Assembly (NCBI GenBank): GCA_017308595.1
Contig: JAFKER010000006.1
Coordinates: 372,001-436,000, forward strand
DNA from: Afipia sp.
GTDB taxonomy: Bacteria; Pseudomonadota; Alphaproteobacteria; Rhizobiales; Xanthobacteraceae
DNA: 64,000 bases
Direction of reading: 5' to 3'
The notes beneath the pieces were generated by a model. That model was not told where the DNA came from, did not search any database, and saw only the letters and a program-made list of their open reading frames with translations. Each line of letters opens with the position of its first letter. Position 1 is the stretch's first letter. Of the stretch, positions 48,963 through 59,654 are shown in pieces. A program made the translations under genes and the position numbers.

Positions 48963-49346
48963 TCAGCCCAGCGCAACGCCGTTGCGGGCCGGACGATTCA
49001 GCGCCTGGGTCATTTTCTCGATCCGGTCGGACGCAGAATTCAACGCATTGGCGACAGCCGACTGCGTCGCACGGGCGCGGTCCGCCGCAACCACGCGCAC
49101 GTCGCGCAGGGCATTGAGTTCTTCCTCGAGCCCGCGAATCCTCTGGCCGGCATCGACCAGTTCATCGGCCACCGTCAGTGCCGCCATCACGGTCAAGCGG
49201 CCGTCGCCAATTTCACCGAACTTGCCGCGCAGATTGGCAATGCGCGCTTCAAGGCCTTCTGCGAGGCGCAGCAAGCGATTTTCCTGCCCGGCCTCGCAGG
49301 CCATGCGATATTGGCGGCCGTTGATGGTTACGTTGATGTGGCTCAT
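48963..49346 (-). CDS. zapA: Cell-division protein ZapA
   Basis: 127 residues: N-terminal ZapA domain (INVTINGRQYRMACEAGQENRLLRLAEGLE), a linking helix (GRLTVMAALTVADELVDAGQRI) and a C-terminal coiled coil. It crosslinks FtsZ filaments at midcell. The start overlaps the stop of the DUF4164 gene by 4 bp. Confidence 0.94.
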   Translation of the reverse strand: MSHINVTINGRQYRMACEAGQENRLLRLAEGLEARIANLRGKFGEIGDGRLTVMAALTVADELVDAGQRIRGLEEELNALRDVRVVAADRARATQSAVANALNSASDRIEKMTQALNRPARNGVALG

Positions 49347-49678
49347 GGCTGCTGATCTCCGGATTCAATAACGGAGCGAATGGTATCGATGGCAACATCG
49401 AGACGTTCCGCGATCTCGCGGTTGGTCCGCTCCAATGCGCGCGAGCGCACCAGCGTTCCATCGAGTTCATTGGCAAGGCGCGAGCGATCGGCGCCGAGCG
49501 CCTGTATCCGTGCGCCCAGATCGTCATCGATCCGGTCGGCTTCCCGCCGCCGCTCCACAGCGTTTTCCAGCGCATCGAGCGCAGCCGCCAGCCGCTTTGT
49601 GGCGAGTTCGATCTCGCTCGCGCCACTCGGCGCAGGCTCAGAACTGGCAAAACCGTTGGCAGTGCGGTCGGTGATCAC
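49343..49678 (-). CDS. DUF4164 coiled-coil protein
   Basis: About 111 residues; nearly all is a coiled coil (ASEIELATKRLAAALDALENAVERRREADRIDDDLGARIQ..., then LERTNREIAERLDVAIDTIRSVIE). DUF4164 proteins lie directly before zapA in Rhizobiales and are probably division partners, but no function is established. I choose the GTG at 49678; the longer frame to 49714 would begin with TTG. Overlap of 4 bp with zapA implies coupling. Confidence 0.8.
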   Translation of the reverse strand: MITDRTANGFASSEPAPSGASEIELATKRLAAALDALENAVERRREADRIDDDLGARIQALGADRSRLANELDGTLVRSRALERTNREIAERLDVAIDTIRSVIESGDQQP

Positions 49679-49942
49679 GGAACGGCAGCCTTTGTGGTCT
49701 GGCCGACGGCGCAAAACTGGCGGGCCGGCAAGCAGTTAGGCGGATAAATTTACGGCCAGGGCGAGCCCCGCGCAACGCTGCGGGGAAGCTATGCACACAA
49801 AGCGAAAACTCCATGGCGAAAACAGGCTAAAGCCCTTGGACTCAAGGGTTTCGCGATGCTATCCACCCTGCGAAAGCTTCCCCGGCCGTGGCTTTTTTGA
49901 GACACGCGGCCATTTCCCACACCGAATGTCAGGCAGACCTCC

Positions 49943-51928
49943 ATGACTGTGCGTGTCGACCCCTCCCGTATGGCCAATGCGATTCGCGCACTCGCCATGG
50001 ACGCCGTCGAAAAGGCGAAATCAGGCCATCCCGGCCTGCCCATGGGCGCGGCCGATGTCGCCACCGTGCTGTTCACTCAGTTCCTCAAATTCGATGCCAA
50101 CGATCCAGCCTGGCCGGACCGCGACCGCTTCGTGCTCTCCGCCGGCCATGGCTCGATGCTGCTCTATGCGCTGCTGTATCTGACCGGCAATCCGTCGATG
50201 ACCATCGACCAGATCAAGAATTTCCGTCAGCTCGGCTCGATCACACCGGGTCATCCGGAAAACTTTGTCACACCCGGCATCGAAACCACCACCGGTCCTC
50301 TCGGTCAGGGTATCGCCACCGCTGTCGGCATGGCGCTGGCCGAGCGCCACATGGCGGCGGAATTCGGCGGCGATGTTGTCGATCACCACACCTACGTCCT
50401 CGCTTCCGACGGCGACCTGATGGAAGGCATCAGCCAGGAAGCCATCGCCTTCGCCGGACATCTCAAGCTCAACAAGCTGATCGTGCTGTTCGACGACAAC
50501 GGCATTTCCATCGACGGCGCGATCTCGCTGTCGGACTCGGTCGATCAGGTCAAACGCTTCGAATCCGCCGGCTGGGCTGCCGAACGTGTCGACGGTCACG
50601 ATCCGAAAGCGATTGCCGATGCGCTGACCCGCGCACAGAAGTCTGATCGCCCGACCCTGATCGCGTGCAAGACCGTGATCGGCTTCGGCGCGCCGAACAA
50701 GGCAGGCTCCGAAAAGTCGCACGGCTCGCCGCTCGGCGCAGACGAGATCGCAGGCGCGCGGAAGAACCTGAAGTGGGATTCGGCGCCGTTCGAAGTCCCG
50801 CAGGATATTCTCGATGCCTGGCGCGCAGCGGGTTCGCGCGGCAAGGCCGCGCATGAGGCCTGGACCAAGACGCTCGGCACCAAAGATGCAGGAGCACGCG
50901 CGGAATTCGAGCGCCGCATGAAAGGCGATCTTCCGGCCAAGGCACTTGCGGAGGCCGTCGCGAAGATGAAAGCAGCGCTCGCCGCCGCTCCGAAGGAAAT
51001 CGCCACGCGCACGGCCTCCGAACACGCGCTTGAAGTTCTCACCGCAGCCGTTCCGGAAATGATCGGCGGCTCGGCGGACCTCACCGGCTCCAACAACACC
51101 CGCGTGAAGGGCATGACCGCCGTCTCCGCCAACAACTATAGCGGCCGTTACGTGAACTACGGCATCCGCGAACATGGCATGGCGGCGGCGATGAACGGCA
51201 TGGCGCTGCATGGCGGCCTCATTCCGTATTCGGGCACGTTCCTCGTGTTCTCCGATTATCTCCGTCCGGCCCTGCGCCTCGCGGCATTGATGGGCGAGCG
51301 TGTGATCCATGTTCTGACCCACGACTCGATCGGTCTTGGCGAAGACGGCCCGACCCATCAGCCGGTCGAGCATGTGGCTGCGTTGCGTGCGATTCCGAAC
51401 CTCAACGTGTTCCGGCCATGCGACACGGTCGAGACGCTGGAATGTTGGCAGCTCGCCCTTGAAGCCTCAAGCCGCCCGAGCGTGCTGGCGCTGACCCGCC
51501 AGAACCTGCCGCAACTCCGCTTGGCCAACGACGCCGAGAACAAGTGCGCCAATGGCGCCTATGAGATCTCCAAGGCCGACGGCGAGGCGAAAGTCTCGAT
51601 CTTCGCGTCCGGCTCGGAGGTTTCGCTGGCGGTCGAGGCGCAGAAGCTGCTGGCCACGCGCGGCATTCCGACGCGGGTGGTTTCGGTGCCTTGCATGGAC
51701 CTGCTGCTGGAGCTTCCCGCCGACAAGCGCGCCGCCATCATCGGCAAGGCGCCGGTGAAGGTCGCGGTCGAAGCCGCCATCCGTCAGGGCTGGGATGCCA
51801 TCATCGGTTCGGACGGCATTTTCGTCGGTATGGATGGCTTTGGCGCCAGCGCTCCCTACAAGGAACTGTACCGGCATTTCGGGATCACCCCCGAGGCCGT
51901 GGCAGAGGCCGCGCAGGCCCGTGTTTGA
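49943..51928 (+). CDS. tkt: Transketolase
   Basis: 661 residues. ThDP-binding motif [13 protein letters not shown]...LIVLFDDN at about 153-192, the N-terminal [19 protein letters not shown], the pyrimidine domain [23 protein letters not shown] and the C-terminal domain. It transfers two-carbon units in the pentose-phosphate and Calvin cycles. First gene of a tkt-gap-pgk-fba block on the plus strand. Upstream, CCCTTG-GACT-CAAGGG at 49833-49848 may be a regulatory repeat. Confidence 0.97.
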   Translation: MTVRVDPSRMANAIRALAMDAVEKAKSGHPGLPMGAADVATVLFTQFLKFDANDPAWPDRDRFVLSAGHGSMLLYALLYLTGNPSMTIDQIKNFRQLGSITPGHPENFVTPGIETTTGPLGQGIATAVGMALAERHMAAEFGGDVVDHHTYVLASDGDLMEGISQEAIAFAGHLKLNKLIVLFDDNGISIDGAISLSDSVDQVKRFESAGWAAERVDGHDPKAIADALTRAQKSDRPTLIACKTVIGFGAPNKAGSEKSHGSPLGADEIAGARKNLKWDSAPFEVPQDILDAWRAAGSRGKAAHEAWTKTLGTKDAGARAEFERRMKGDLPAKALAEAVAKMKAALAAAPKEIATRTASEHALEVLTAAVPEMIGGSADLTGSNNTRVKGMTAVSANNYSGRYVNYGIREHGMAAAMNGMALHGGLIPYSGTFLVFSDYLRPALRLAALMGERVIHVLTHDSIGLGEDGPTHQPVEHVAALRAIPNLNVFRPCDTVETLECWQLALEASSRPSVLALTRQNLPQLRLANDAENKCANGAYEISKADGEAKVSIFASGSEVSLAVEAQKLLATRGIPTRVVSVPCMDLLLELPADKRAAIIGKAPVKVAVEAAIRQGWDAIIGSDGIFVGMDGFGASAPYKELYRHFGITPEAVAEAAQARV

Positions 51929-52120
51929 CCGCATTGCCGTGCGAGCCGCGACCGGTTCGCATGGCAAGAATGCACGAAATGATGGCCGGGGCCCGGATGG
52001 CTCCCGGCGCGATAACCTTGCTCCAAGTTTCGGGATTCAAGTGATTGCATCAAAACGTCATTCGGGGCAAAAACCGCCTCGAAAATCGTCATTTCCGACC
52101 ACATCGAGGAGAACTTGAGA

Positions 52121-53128
52121 ATGGCAGTCCGTGTCGCGATCAATGGATTTGGCCGTATCGGCCGCAACGTCCTGCGGGCCATCTATGAATCCAAGCGCAC
52201 GGACATCGAAGTCGTCGCCATCAACGACCTCGGCCCGGTGGAAACCAATGCCCACCTGCTCCGCTTTGACTCGGTCCACGGCCGCTTCCCCGGCGAGGTG
52301 AAGGTTGACGGCGATTCGATCGACATCGGCAACGGCAAGATCAAGGTCACCGCCGTGCGCGATCCGGCAACGTTGCCCTGGAAGGACCTCGGCATCGACA
52401 TCGCACTGGAATGCACCGGCATTTTCAGCGCCAAGGCGAAGGCTTCCGCGCACCTGACCGCAGGTGCCAAGCGCGTGCTGGTTTCCGCTCCGTCGGACGG
52501 AGCTGACGCCACCATCGTCTACGGCGTCAACCACGACAAACTGAGCAAGGATCACCTCGTCGTCTCCAACGGCTCGTGCACCACGAACTGCCTCGCGCCG
52601 GTCGCCAAGGTGCTGAACGACACCGTCGGCATCGAGACCGGCTTCATGACCACGATCCATGCCTATACCGGCGACCAGCCGACGCTGGACACCATGCACA
52701 GCGATCTTTATCGCGCGCGGGCTGCAGGTCTTTCGATGATCCCGACCTCCACCGGCGCGGCCAAGGCCATCGGCCTTGTGATGCCTGAACTGGCGGGCAA
52801 GCTCGATGGCGTCTCGATCCGCGTGCCGACGCCGAACGTCTCGGTGGTCGATCTCAAGATCGTCGCCAAGCGCGCGACCACCAAGGAAGAGATCAACGAG
52901 GCGATGAAGCGTGCGGCGGCACAGGAGCTGAAGGGCATCCTCGGCACCACCAGCCATCCGAACGTGTCGATCGACTTCAACCACGATGCGCACTCCTCGA
53001 CCTTCGCCTTCGACCAGACCAAGGTGCAGGGCGGGACGCTGGTGCGCGTGCTGTCGTGGTACGATAACGAGTGGGGCTTCTCGAACCGCATGGCGGATAC
53101 CGCCGTTGCGATGAGCAAGCTGATCTAA
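52121..53128 (+). CDS. gap: Glyceraldehyde-3-phosphate dehydrogenase
   Basis: 335 residues. NAD-binding GFGRIGRN at 8-15, catalytic cysteine in [13 protein letters not shown], catalytic histidine in [10 protein letters not shown] and the C-terminal [13 protein letters not shown]. Glycolysis/gluconeogenesis and Calvin cycle. ATG at 52121 has GAGGAG 9 bp upstream; the frame from 52115 would begin with TTG. Confidence 0.98.
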   Translation: MAVRVAINGFGRIGRNVLRAIYESKRTDIEVVAINDLGPVETNAHLLRFDSVHGRFPGEVKVDGDSIDIGNGKIKVTAVRDPATLPWKDLGIDIALECTGIFSAKAKASAHLTAGAKRVLVSAPSDGADATIVYGVNHDKLSKDHLVVSNGSCTTNCLAPVAKVLNDTVGIETGFMTTIHAYTGDQPTLDTMHSDLYRARAAGLSMIPTSTGAAKAIGLVMPELAGKLDGVSIRVPTPNVSVVDLKIVAKRATTKEEINEAMKRAAAQELKGILGTTSHPNVSIDFNHDAHSSTFAFDQTKVQGGTLVRVLSWYDNEWGFSNRMADTAVAMSKLI

Positions 53129-53134
53129 AACCAA

Positions 53135-53235
53135 CGTCATCCCGAGGTGCGCACTTGCGCACCTCAAAGGATGATCTTGAACAAGCTTCCACCTTTCGAG
53201 GCCCGCATCTGCGATGCGAGCGCCTCAGGGTGACG
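53135..53235. repeat. Dispersed palindromic repeat, gap-pgk spacer
   Basis: Compound palindrome from CGTCATCCC to GGTGACG. It contains the perfect stem GAGGTGCGCA / TGCGCACCTC and a second weaker stem (GAGGCCCGCATC / GATGCGAGCGCCTC). Within an operon it may affect the relative levels of gap and pgk mRNA. Confidence 0.75.
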
Positions 53236-53257
53236 ACGGGGAAGAAACGCAATCATC

Positions 53258-54451
53258 ATGTCCGGATTTCGCACCCTCGATGATGTCGACGTGAAGGGAA
53301 AGCGCGTGCTGCTGCGCGTCGATCTCAACGTGCCGATGGACAACGGCCGCGTGTCCGATACCACACGCCTGCAGCGCATTGCCAAGACCATCATCGAGTT
53401 GTCGAAAGCCGGCGGCAAGGTCATCATCCTCGCGCATTTCGGACGCCCCAAGGGGCCGGACCCCAAGGACTCGCTGAAGCCCGTCGCGACCGCGCTCGGT
53501 TATGTGGTCAAGCATCACGTCGACTTCGCGCCCGATTGCGTCGGCGAAATTGCCGAAAAGGCCGTCGCCGCGATGAAAGACGGCGAAATTCTCTGCCTCG
53601 AGAATACGCGCTTCCACCCAGGTGAAGAAAAGAACGATCCTGCTTTCGTCGCACAGCTCGCCAAGCTCGGCGACATCTGGGTCAATGACGCCTTCTCCTG
53701 CGCCCATCGCGCCCACGCGTCGACCGAAGGCCTCGGCCGCGTGTTGCCAGGTTACGCCGGCCGCACCATGGAAGCGGAACTCGAAGCGCTCGGTAAAGCG
53801 CTGGAACAGCCCGTGCATCCGGTGATCGCCATCGTCGGCGGCTCCAAGGTCTCCACCAAGATCGATCTTCTGGAAAACCTCGTCACCAAGGTCGATGCGC
53901 TGGTGATCGGCGGCGGCATGGCCAACACCTTCCTGCATGCGCAGGGTGTCGATGTCGGCAAATCGCTCTGTGAGAAAGATCTTGCTGCGACTGCGCTGCG
54001 CATCCTTGTGAAGGCGAACTCCACCAACTGCGCCATCATCCTGCCGGTCGATGCCGTGGTCGCGGAAAAATTCGAAGCCAATGCGCCGTCTCATGCCTAT
54101 GGTCTCGACGCCATTCCGGCGAACGGCATGATCCTCGATGTCGGCCCGCAGTCGATCAAGCGGATCGACGCCGCTATCGATGATGCCGCGACGCTGGTGT
54201 GGAATGGCCCGCTCGGTGCATTCGAAATATCGCCGTTCGACCGCGGCACGGTACAGGCCGCGAAATATGCAGCGGCGCGCACCAAGGCCGGCAAGCTCGT
54301 GTCGGTCGCCGGCGGCGGCGACACCGTTGCGGCACTGAACCACGCTGGCGTGAGCTCGGACTTCACCTACGTTTCGACCGCAGGCGGCGCCTTTCTGGAG
54401 TGGATGGAAGGGAAACCTTTGCCCGGCGTCGAGGTTTTAAGAGTACGCTGA
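53258..54451 (+). CDS. pgk: Phosphoglycerate kinase
   Basis: 397 residues. N-terminal [53 protein letters not shown], central [19 protein letters not shown] and C-terminal [17 protein letters not shown] and GGGDTVAAL cover the two domains of PGK. Reversible transfer of phosphate between 1,3-bisphosphoglycerate and ADP. Third gene of the block. Confidence 0.98.
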   Translation: MSGFRTLDDVDVKGKRVLLRVDLNVPMDNGRVSDTTRLQRIAKTIIELSKAGGKVIILAHFGRPKGPDPKDSLKPVATALGYVVKHHVDFAPDCVGEIAEKAVAAMKDGEILCLENTRFHPGEEKNDPAFVAQLAKLGDIWVNDAFSCAHRAHASTEGLGRVLPGYAGRTMEAELEALGKALEQPVHPVIAIVGGSKVSTKIDLLENLVTKVDALVIGGGMANTFLHAQGVDVGKSLCEKDLAATALRILVKANSTNCAIILPVDAVVAEKFEANAPSHAYGLDAIPANGMILDVGPQSIKRIDAAIDDAATLVWNGPLGAFEISPFDRGTVQAAKYAAARTKAGKLVSVAGGGDTVAALNHAGVSSDFTYVSTAGGAFLEWMEGKPLPGVEVLRVR

Positions 54452-54508
54452 ATTTAACGAATCCGGCGCCCTCGGCGCTGCCTTCAAGATGACGGAGAAC
54501 AAGCACCC

Positions 54509-55576
54509 ATGGCTCGCATCACGTTGCGTCAATTGCTGGATCATGCTGCTGAGAACAACTACGGCGTACCGGCATTCAACATCAACAACATGGAACAGGC
54601 GCTGGCCATCATGGAAGCCGCCAATGCCGTGGATGCGCCGGTGATCATCCAAGCGTCGCGCGGCGCGCGCTCTTATGCCAACGACGTGATGCTCAAGCAC
54701 ATGATGGACGCGGTGACGGAAATCTATCCGCACATTCCCGTCTGCGTGCATCTTGATCACGGCAACGAGCCCGCCACCTGCATGACTGCGATCCAGGCCG
54801 GCTTCACATCGGTGATGATGGACGGATCGCTCAAGGCCGACGGCAAAACTCCGGGCGACTGGGACTACAATGTCGGCGTCACCAAGACGGTCACCACCAT
54901 GGCGCATCTCGGCGGCATTTCCGTCGAAGGCGAGCTCGGCGTACTCGGTTCGCTGGAAAGCGGCGAAGGCGAGAAGGAAGACGGCCACGGCTTCGAGGGC
55001 AAGCTGTCGCACGACCAACTCCTGACCAATCCGGATGAGGCTGTAAAGTTCGTCAAGGAAACCCAGGTCGATGCGCTCGCGATCGCGATGGGCACATCGC
55101 ACGGCGCCTACAAGTTCACCCGCAAGCCGGACGGCGATATCCTCGCCATGAACGTGATCGAGGAAATTCACCGCAAGCTGCCGAACACGCATCTTGTGAT
55201 GCACGGTTCGTCGTCGGTGCCGCAGGACCTGCAGGACATCATCAACAAATTCGGCGGCCAGATGAAGCCGACCTGGGGCGTGCCCGTCTCCGAAATCCAG
55301 CGCGGCATCAAGAACGGCGTGCGCAAGATCAACATTGACACCGACAACCGCATGGCGATGACCGGTCAGATCCGCAAGATCCTGAGCGAGCATCCGAGCG
55401 AGTTCGATCCGCGCAAGTATCTCAAGCCGGCGATGGAAGCGATGACCAAGCTTTGCAAGCAGCGCCTCGAAGAGTTCAACACCGCAGGGCAAGCCAGCAA
55501 GATCAAGAAGGTACTGACCACCGCCCAGATGGCGCAGCGTTACGCCAAGGGCGAACTCAACCCGAAGATCGCCTGA
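54509..55576 (+). CDS. fba: Class II fructose-1,6-bisphosphate aldolase
   Basis: 355 residues of the zinc-dependent class IIB type also called Cbb[20 protein letters not shown], the zinc ligands in [14 protein letters not shown] and [11 protein letters not shown], and [14 protein letters not shown] for phosphate binding. Condenses DHAP with G3P (or with erythrose-4-P in the Calvin cycle). Last gene of the tkt-gap-pgk-fba block, with a strong terminator 11 bp after the stop codon. Confidence 0.97.
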   Translation: MARITLRQLLDHAAENNYGVPAFNINNMEQALAIMEAANAVDAPVIIQASRGARSYANDVMLKHMMDAVTEIYPHIPVCVHLDHGNEPATCMTAIQAGFTSVMMDGSLKADGKTPGDWDYNVGVTKTVTTMAHLGGISVEGELGVLGSLESGEGEKEDGHGFEGKLSHDQLLTNPDEAVKFVKETQVDALAIAMGTSHGAYKFTRKPDGDILAMNVIEEIHRKLPNTHLVMHGSSSVPQDLQDIINKFGGQMKPTWGVPVSEIQRGIKNGVRKINIDTDNRMAMTGQIRKILSEHPSEFDPRKYLKPAMEAMTKLCKQRLEEFNTAGQASKIKKVLTTAQMAQRYAKGELNPKIA

Positions 55577-55587
55577 CGATTAACAAG

Positions 55588-55617
55588 AGGGCGGGACATG
55601 ATCCCGCCCCTTTTTTG
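55588..55617 (+). terminator. Terminator after fba
   Basis: GGGCGGGA / TCCCGCCC stem with a 5-nt loop and CTTTTTT tail. Confidence 0.95.
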
Positions 55618-55668
55618 GCCGCAGTCCGGTGATCTGTTCCGACTTCACACGAGCATCACACCGCCATC

Positions 55669-56349
55669 ATGGCCACCAAACCTCCTCCGCCGCGCCCTGC
55701 GCCTCGACTCTATCTCGCGACGCCCGTTGTCGCTGACCCCGCCCCGCTTGTGTCCGAGCTTCCGGCGCTGCTCGCTGCTGCAGATGTCGCAGCGGTGCTG
55801 CTGCGGCTTGCGCCGGGCGACGAGCGCAGCATCATCCAGCGCGCCAAGGCGCTCGCACCACCGGTTCAGAAAGCCGGTGCGGCTCTGCTGATCGACGGAC
55901 ATTTCGCTCAGGTTGCGCGCTCCGGCGCTGACGGCGCGAATGTGAGCGGCATCGAAGCAATGCAGGAGGCCATGCCTTCGCTCAAGCCCGACCGCATTCT
56001 CGGTGTCGGCGGTCTTGTCACACGGCACGATGCGATGGTCGCCGGCGAAGCGGGCGCGGACTATGTGCTGTTCGGCGAGCCGGATGCGAAAGGCGAGCGT
56101 CCGTCAGCGGATGCGATCTGCGAGCGGCTGGACTGGTGGGCCGAACTGTTCGAACCTCCCTGCGTGGGATACGCGACCACCTTCGAGGAAGCAGAATTGT
56201 TTGCCGCAGCGGGCGCCGATTTCGTTCTCGCCGGAGATTTTATCTGGCAGGATTCACGCGGCGCCAGGACTGCGTTGATCGAAGCTGGCAAGGCCGTTGC
56301 GCGCGGGTTCGAAAAGTCCGCCGCGCAAGCTGCAGCCACGGGAGAGTAA
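55669..56349 (+). CDS. ThiE-like protein (thiamine phosphate synthase superfamily)
   Basis: 226 residues with the TIM-barrel layout of ThiE/TenI: RLYLATPVV at the first strand, AGAALLIDGHFAQVARSGADGANVSG, ILGVGGLVTRHDAMVAGEAGADYVLFGE and a last strand GADFVLAGDFIW. The usual ThiE pyrophosphate and substrate residues (QxR/K near strand 1 and TxTK after the GP loop) are not apparent, so it may not make thiamine phosphate. Seven bp separate it from the downstream Sel1-repeat gene. Confidence 0.75.
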   Translation: MATKPPPPRPAPRLYLATPVVADPAPLVSELPALLAAADVAAVLLRLAPGDERSIIQRAKALAPPVQKAGAALLIDGHFAQVARSGADGANVSGIEAMQEAMPSLKPDRILGVGGLVTRHDAMVAGEAGADYVLFGEPDAKGERPSADAICERLDWWAELFEPPCVGYATTFEEAELFAAAGADFVLAGDFIWQDSRGARTALIEAGKAVARGFEKSAAQAAATGE

Positions 56350-56356
56350 GACCGCG

Positions 56357-57466
56357 ATGACCGCGTTTCGCCGGACCGGACTGCTCACCACCGCCCATGC
56401 AAGGTTGCTTGCATCGGTCATGGTCGGGGCTGTCACGTTCTCGGCGAATGCGCTCGCGCAGAGCGGTCCGAACCCGTTTCCGGAGCCGATCAAGCCCACC
56501 GAGAAACCCGCTCCCAAGGCAGCACCGAAAGCCGCTGCGCCGAAGCCGAAGGCCGAAGCACCCAAGCCCAAAAAGAGCGAGCCCGCGAAATCTGCAACAC
56601 CTGCGCCCGCGCCCGTTGCTCCCGACGATCCGAACAAGGATCTCGCTTACGGTGCCTATCAGCAGGGTCTTTACCGGACAGCGTTCAACATCGCCTTGAA
56701 GCGTGCGCAGGAGATGGGCGATCCAAGATCAATGACGCTTCTGGGCGAGCTTTACTCCAATGCGCTCGGCATCAAGCGCGATGATGCCAAAGCCGCCGAA
56801 TGGTACAAACAGGCCGCTGACCGCGGCGACCGCGAGGCCATGTTCGCACTTGGCATGATGCGAATTGCCGGACGCGCCGGCCCAGCCAATCGTGAGGAAG
56901 GCGCGCGGCTTCTCGCCTCGTCAGCCAAACTCGGCAAAGCCGCTGCTGCCTATAATCTCGGCCTGCTTTATCTGGAAGGCCAGACCTTCCCGCAGGATGT
57001 CAAGCGCGCCGCGGAATTGTTCCGTCAGGCCGCCGATGCGGGCAATCCCGAAGCACAGTACGCGCTTGCCACGCTTTATAAGGAAGGCCGCGGCGTCGAA
57101 AAGAATCTCGTCGAGGCCGCACGGCTCATGCGTCTCGCAGCGATGGTCGATAATCTCGATGCCGAGGTGGAATACGCTATCGCACTCTATAACGGCACCG
57201 GCACACCGAAAGATGTGCCCACCGCGATTGCGGTGCTGAACCGGGCTGCGCGCCAGAACAGTCCGATTGCACAGAACCGGCTGGCGCGAATTCTTGTCGA
57301 TGGGCTTGGCGTGCCCGTGGACAAGGTGCAGGGCTTCAAATGGCATCTGATCGCAAAAACCGCCGGCAACGGCGATCCCGATCTCGATGCTCAATTCGCG
57401 CAGCTTCCTCCGATCGAAAAAGCAAAATCCGAAGACCTCGCCAAAAAGTGGTTTGGCACGAAGTGA
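56357..57466 (+). CDS. Exported Sel1/TPR-repeat protein
   Basis: 369 residues: signal peptide (ARLLASVMVGAVTFSANALAQ), a Lys/Pro/Ala-rich linker (KAAPKAAAPKPKAEAPKPKK) and at least six Sel1-like repeats (SMTLLGELYSNALGIKRDDAKAAEWYKQAADRGDREAMFALGMM and following). Such proteins mediate protein contacts in the periplasm. ATG at 56357 has GGAGAG 10 bp upstream; the frame is open further upstream inside the ThiE-like gene. Likely co-transcribed with that gene. Confidence 0.9.
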   Translation: MTAFRRTGLLTTAHARLLASVMVGAVTFSANALAQSGPNPFPEPIKPTEKPAPKAAPKAAAPKPKAEAPKPKKSEPAKSATPAPAPVAPDDPNKDLAYGAYQQGLYRTAFNIALKRAQEMGDPRSMTLLGELYSNALGIKRDDAKAAEWYKQAADRGDREAMFALGMMRIAGRAGPANREEGARLLASSAKLGKAAAAYNLGLLYLEGQTFPQDVKRAAELFRQAADAGNPEAQYALATLYKEGRGVEKNLVEAARLMRLAAMVDNLDAEVEYAIALYNGTGTPKDVPTAIAVLNRAARQNSPIAQNRLARILVDGLGVPVDKVQGFKWHLIAKTAGNGDPDLDAQFAQLPPIEKAKSEDLAKKWFGTK

Positions 57467-57612
57467 GGCCGGTTTTGACGTGTTTTCTTCGCGCGACCCG
57501 GTCCCCGCTGCGCTTCAAAACGCTTTGGGCCCCTTATCGCCCTTGACGTGCCTGCGCTTTGACGCCAAGCATCCCGCACTACCAGCCCACCCTCATTCAG
57601 TAAGCCGAAACA

Positions 57613-58401
57613 ATGCTTCAATCAGCGCTCATCAACGTCATGGTCAAGGCCGCACGCCGCGCCGGCCGCAGCCTTAAGCGCGATCTCGGCGAGATCGAAA
57701 ACCTCCAGGTATCGCTGAAGGGACCGGCCAACTTCGTGTCGCTCGCCGATAAACGCGCGGAACAAATGCTCTATGACGACCTGACCAAGGCGCGGCCCGG
57801 CTACGGCTTCCTCGGTGAGGAAGGCGGCACCCGCGAAGGCACCGACAAATCGCATACATGGATCGTCGATCCGCTCGATGGCACCACCAACTTCCTGCAC
57901 GGCATTCCGCAGTTCGCGATCTCGATCGGCCTCCAGCGCGATGGCGTCATCATTGCCGGCGTGATTTACAATCCCGCCAATGACGAACTTTACACCACCG
58001 AACGCGGCAAGGGCGCCTTCCTCAACGACACGCGCCTGCGCGTCGCCGGACGCAAGCAGCTTAGCGAATGCGTCATCGCCTGCGGTCTGCCACATATCGG
58101 GCGCGGCGATCATGAACTGTCTCGCCGGGAAATGACCGAGATGCAGAATCGCGTAGCGGGCCTGCGCCGCTTCGGCGCGGCATCGCTCGATCTCGCTTTT
58201 GTCGCGGCTGGCCGCCTCGACGGATACTGGGAGCGCAACTTGCAACCATGGGACATCGCGGCGGGATTGCTGATGGTGCGCGAGGCTGGCGGCGTTGTCA
58301 GCGGCATTGAAGGCGGCGACACCGCGATGGCCACCGGCCATGTGGTCTGCGGCAACGAGACGATCCAGCGCGAACTGGTGAAGATTCTCAAGCCGCTGTA
58401 A
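57613..58401 (+). CDS. suhB: Inositol monophosphatase family protein (SuhB-like)
   Basis: 262 residues. Metal-binding motifs of the family are visible: GEEGG, WIVDPLDGTTNFLHGIPQF and WERNLQPWDIAAGLLMVREAGG. Hydrolyses inositol-1-phosphate or similar; in E. coli SuhB also works in rRNA antitermination. It is monocistronic with a spacer of about 250 bp on the downstream side. Confidence 0.93.
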   Translation: MLQSALINVMVKAARRAGRSLKRDLGEIENLQVSLKGPANFVSLADKRAEQMLYDDLTKARPGYGFLGEEGGTREGTDKSHTWIVDPLDGTTNFLHGIPQFAISIGLQRDGVIIAGVIYNPANDELYTTERGKGAFLNDTRLRVAGRKQLSECVIACGLPHIGRGDHELSRREMTEMQNRVAGLRRFGAASLDLAFVAAGRLDGYWERNLQPWDIAAGLLMVREAGGVVSGIEGGDTAMATGHVVCGNETIQRELVKILKPL

Positions 58402-58425
58402 CAGTCGAAACGAACTCAATCGAAT

Positions 58426-58519
58426 CGTCATTTCGGGGCGCGCAAAGCGCGAACCCGGAATCCAGCAGGACATGTCGAGATTCCGGATCAACGCGTCATG
58501 CGCGTTGTCCGGAATGACG
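58426..58519. repeat. Dispersed palindromic repeat after suhB
   Basis: Compound palindrome from CGTCATTTCGGG to CCGGAATGACG. Inner stems GCGCGCAAAGCGCG and ACGCGTCATGCGCGT, and GGAATCC/GGATTC-like arms. Shares the CGTCAT...ATGACG ends with the other repeats in this window. Confidence 0.75.
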
Positions 58520-58647
58520 GTATGGGGGAACTGATTTTCCGCAAGGCGGATTCCCCCCGCCTTTATCCCACGTCTGCCTTTCTTCCCGCCGCCGCTGTGC
58601 CATATTGGTGTCCGACATGTTCCACGGACAAGGATTGAAGATCCGCC

Positions 58648-59640
58648 ATGGCAAAGGCTCCATCGCCCGGCACCGCCGCCGACATTAGTGTCACAAAACT
58701 GTCGACGCCCCGCATCTTTCTGGTCCGGATGCTGGTGTTCCTCATCCTGTGCGGACTGATCGGTTTCGTTCTTTACAAGCAGATCTGGTCGGCTTTCCTC
58801 GCCAATCCCGGCCTTAACGCGCTGATCGGCGCAGTGCTTGCCGTCGGTATCATTCTTTCATTCCGGCAGGTGATCCGGCTTTATCCCGAGATTTCGTGGA
58901 TCAACAGCTTCCGCATTTCCGATCCCGGCCTTGCGGTGGATCGCCGCCCGACCCTGCTCGCTCCGATGGCCGCGATGCTGAGCAACCGCTCCGGCCGCAT
59001 GTCCATCACGCAGCAGACCATGCGGCATCTGCTGGATTCCATCGCAACCCGCCTCGATGAAGCACGCGACCTGTCGCGTTACATGACCGGCCTTCTCGTG
59101 TTCCTCGGCCTGCTCGGCACATTCTGGGGCTTGATCGAGACTGTCGGTTCGGTCGGTAAGGTGATCGAGGGCCTGAAAGTCGGCGGGGATGCCGGTTCGG
59201 TATTCGATACGCTCAAGGAAGGCCTCGCCGCGCCGCTCGGCGGCATGGGCATCTCATTCTCGTCCTCGCTGTTCGGCCTTGCCGGTTCGCTGATCCTCGG
59301 TTTCCTCGATCTGCAATCGAGCCAGGCGCAGAATCGTTTCTATACGGACCTCGAAGACTGGCTCGCCGAGACAGTGCAGGAATACGCCGGCGACACGCAT
59401 GGCGCGGGCGTCGATCTCAATCCTGCACTCGACAAATTGCGAGCGGCTGTAGAGGACATGGGATCGAATCGCGCCTCCACCACGGCTATGGCCAATCTTG
59501 CGGAAGCAATTCAGGGCCTCGTGCATCACATGCGCACCGAGCAACAATTGATCCGCGAGTGGGCCGACAGCCAGGGTGAACAGAACAAGGAAATTAAGGC
59601 GCTGCTGGAGCGTCTCGCGCGGCAGCCTGAAACCAATTGA
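58648..59640 (+). CDS. MotA/ExbB-like proton-channel protein
   Basis: 330 residues: TM helices at about 28-46 and 53-72, a cytoplasmic region, then TM helices with the MotA/TolQ/ExbB signature YMTGLLVFLGLLGTFWGLIETVG and LGGMGISFSSSLFGLAGSLILGFLD, and a helical C-terminal tail. It pairs with the OmpA-domain gene 14 bp downstream. Together they look like an H+-driven 5:2 motor of the MotAB/TolQR/ZorAB superfamily not linked to flagellar genes. Function is unknown. Confidence 0.8.
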   Translation: MAKAPSPGTAADISVTKLSTPRIFLVRMLVFLILCGLIGFVLYKQIWSAFLANPGLNALIGAVLAVGIILSFRQVIRLYPEISWINSFRISDPGLAVDRRPTLLAPMAAMLSNRSGRMSITQQTMRHLLDSIATRLDEARDLSRYMTGLLVFLGLLGTFWGLIETVGSVGKVIEGLKVGGDAGSVFDTLKEGLAAPLGGMGISFSSSLFGLAGSLILGFLDLQSSQAQNRFYTDLEDWLAETVQEYAGDTHGAGVDLNPALDKLRAAVEDMGSNRASTTAMANLAEAIQGLVHHMRTEQQLIREWADSQGEQNKEIKALLERLARQPETN

Positions 59641-59654
59641 ACCGGGGATAGCCC

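Noticed and set aside
50021-51373. 450-codon open frame antisense to transketolase
   Set aside because: Shadow of a conserved enzyme; similar long antisense frames occur opposite ftsH, glcD, glcE, glcF, gap, pgk, the GGDEF-EAL gene and the thiolase.
51929-52120. Terminator between tkt and gap
   Set aside because: TGCCGTGCGA and TTCGCATGGCA can pair near 51936-51966, but no T-run follows; it is at most an mRNA structure inside the operon.
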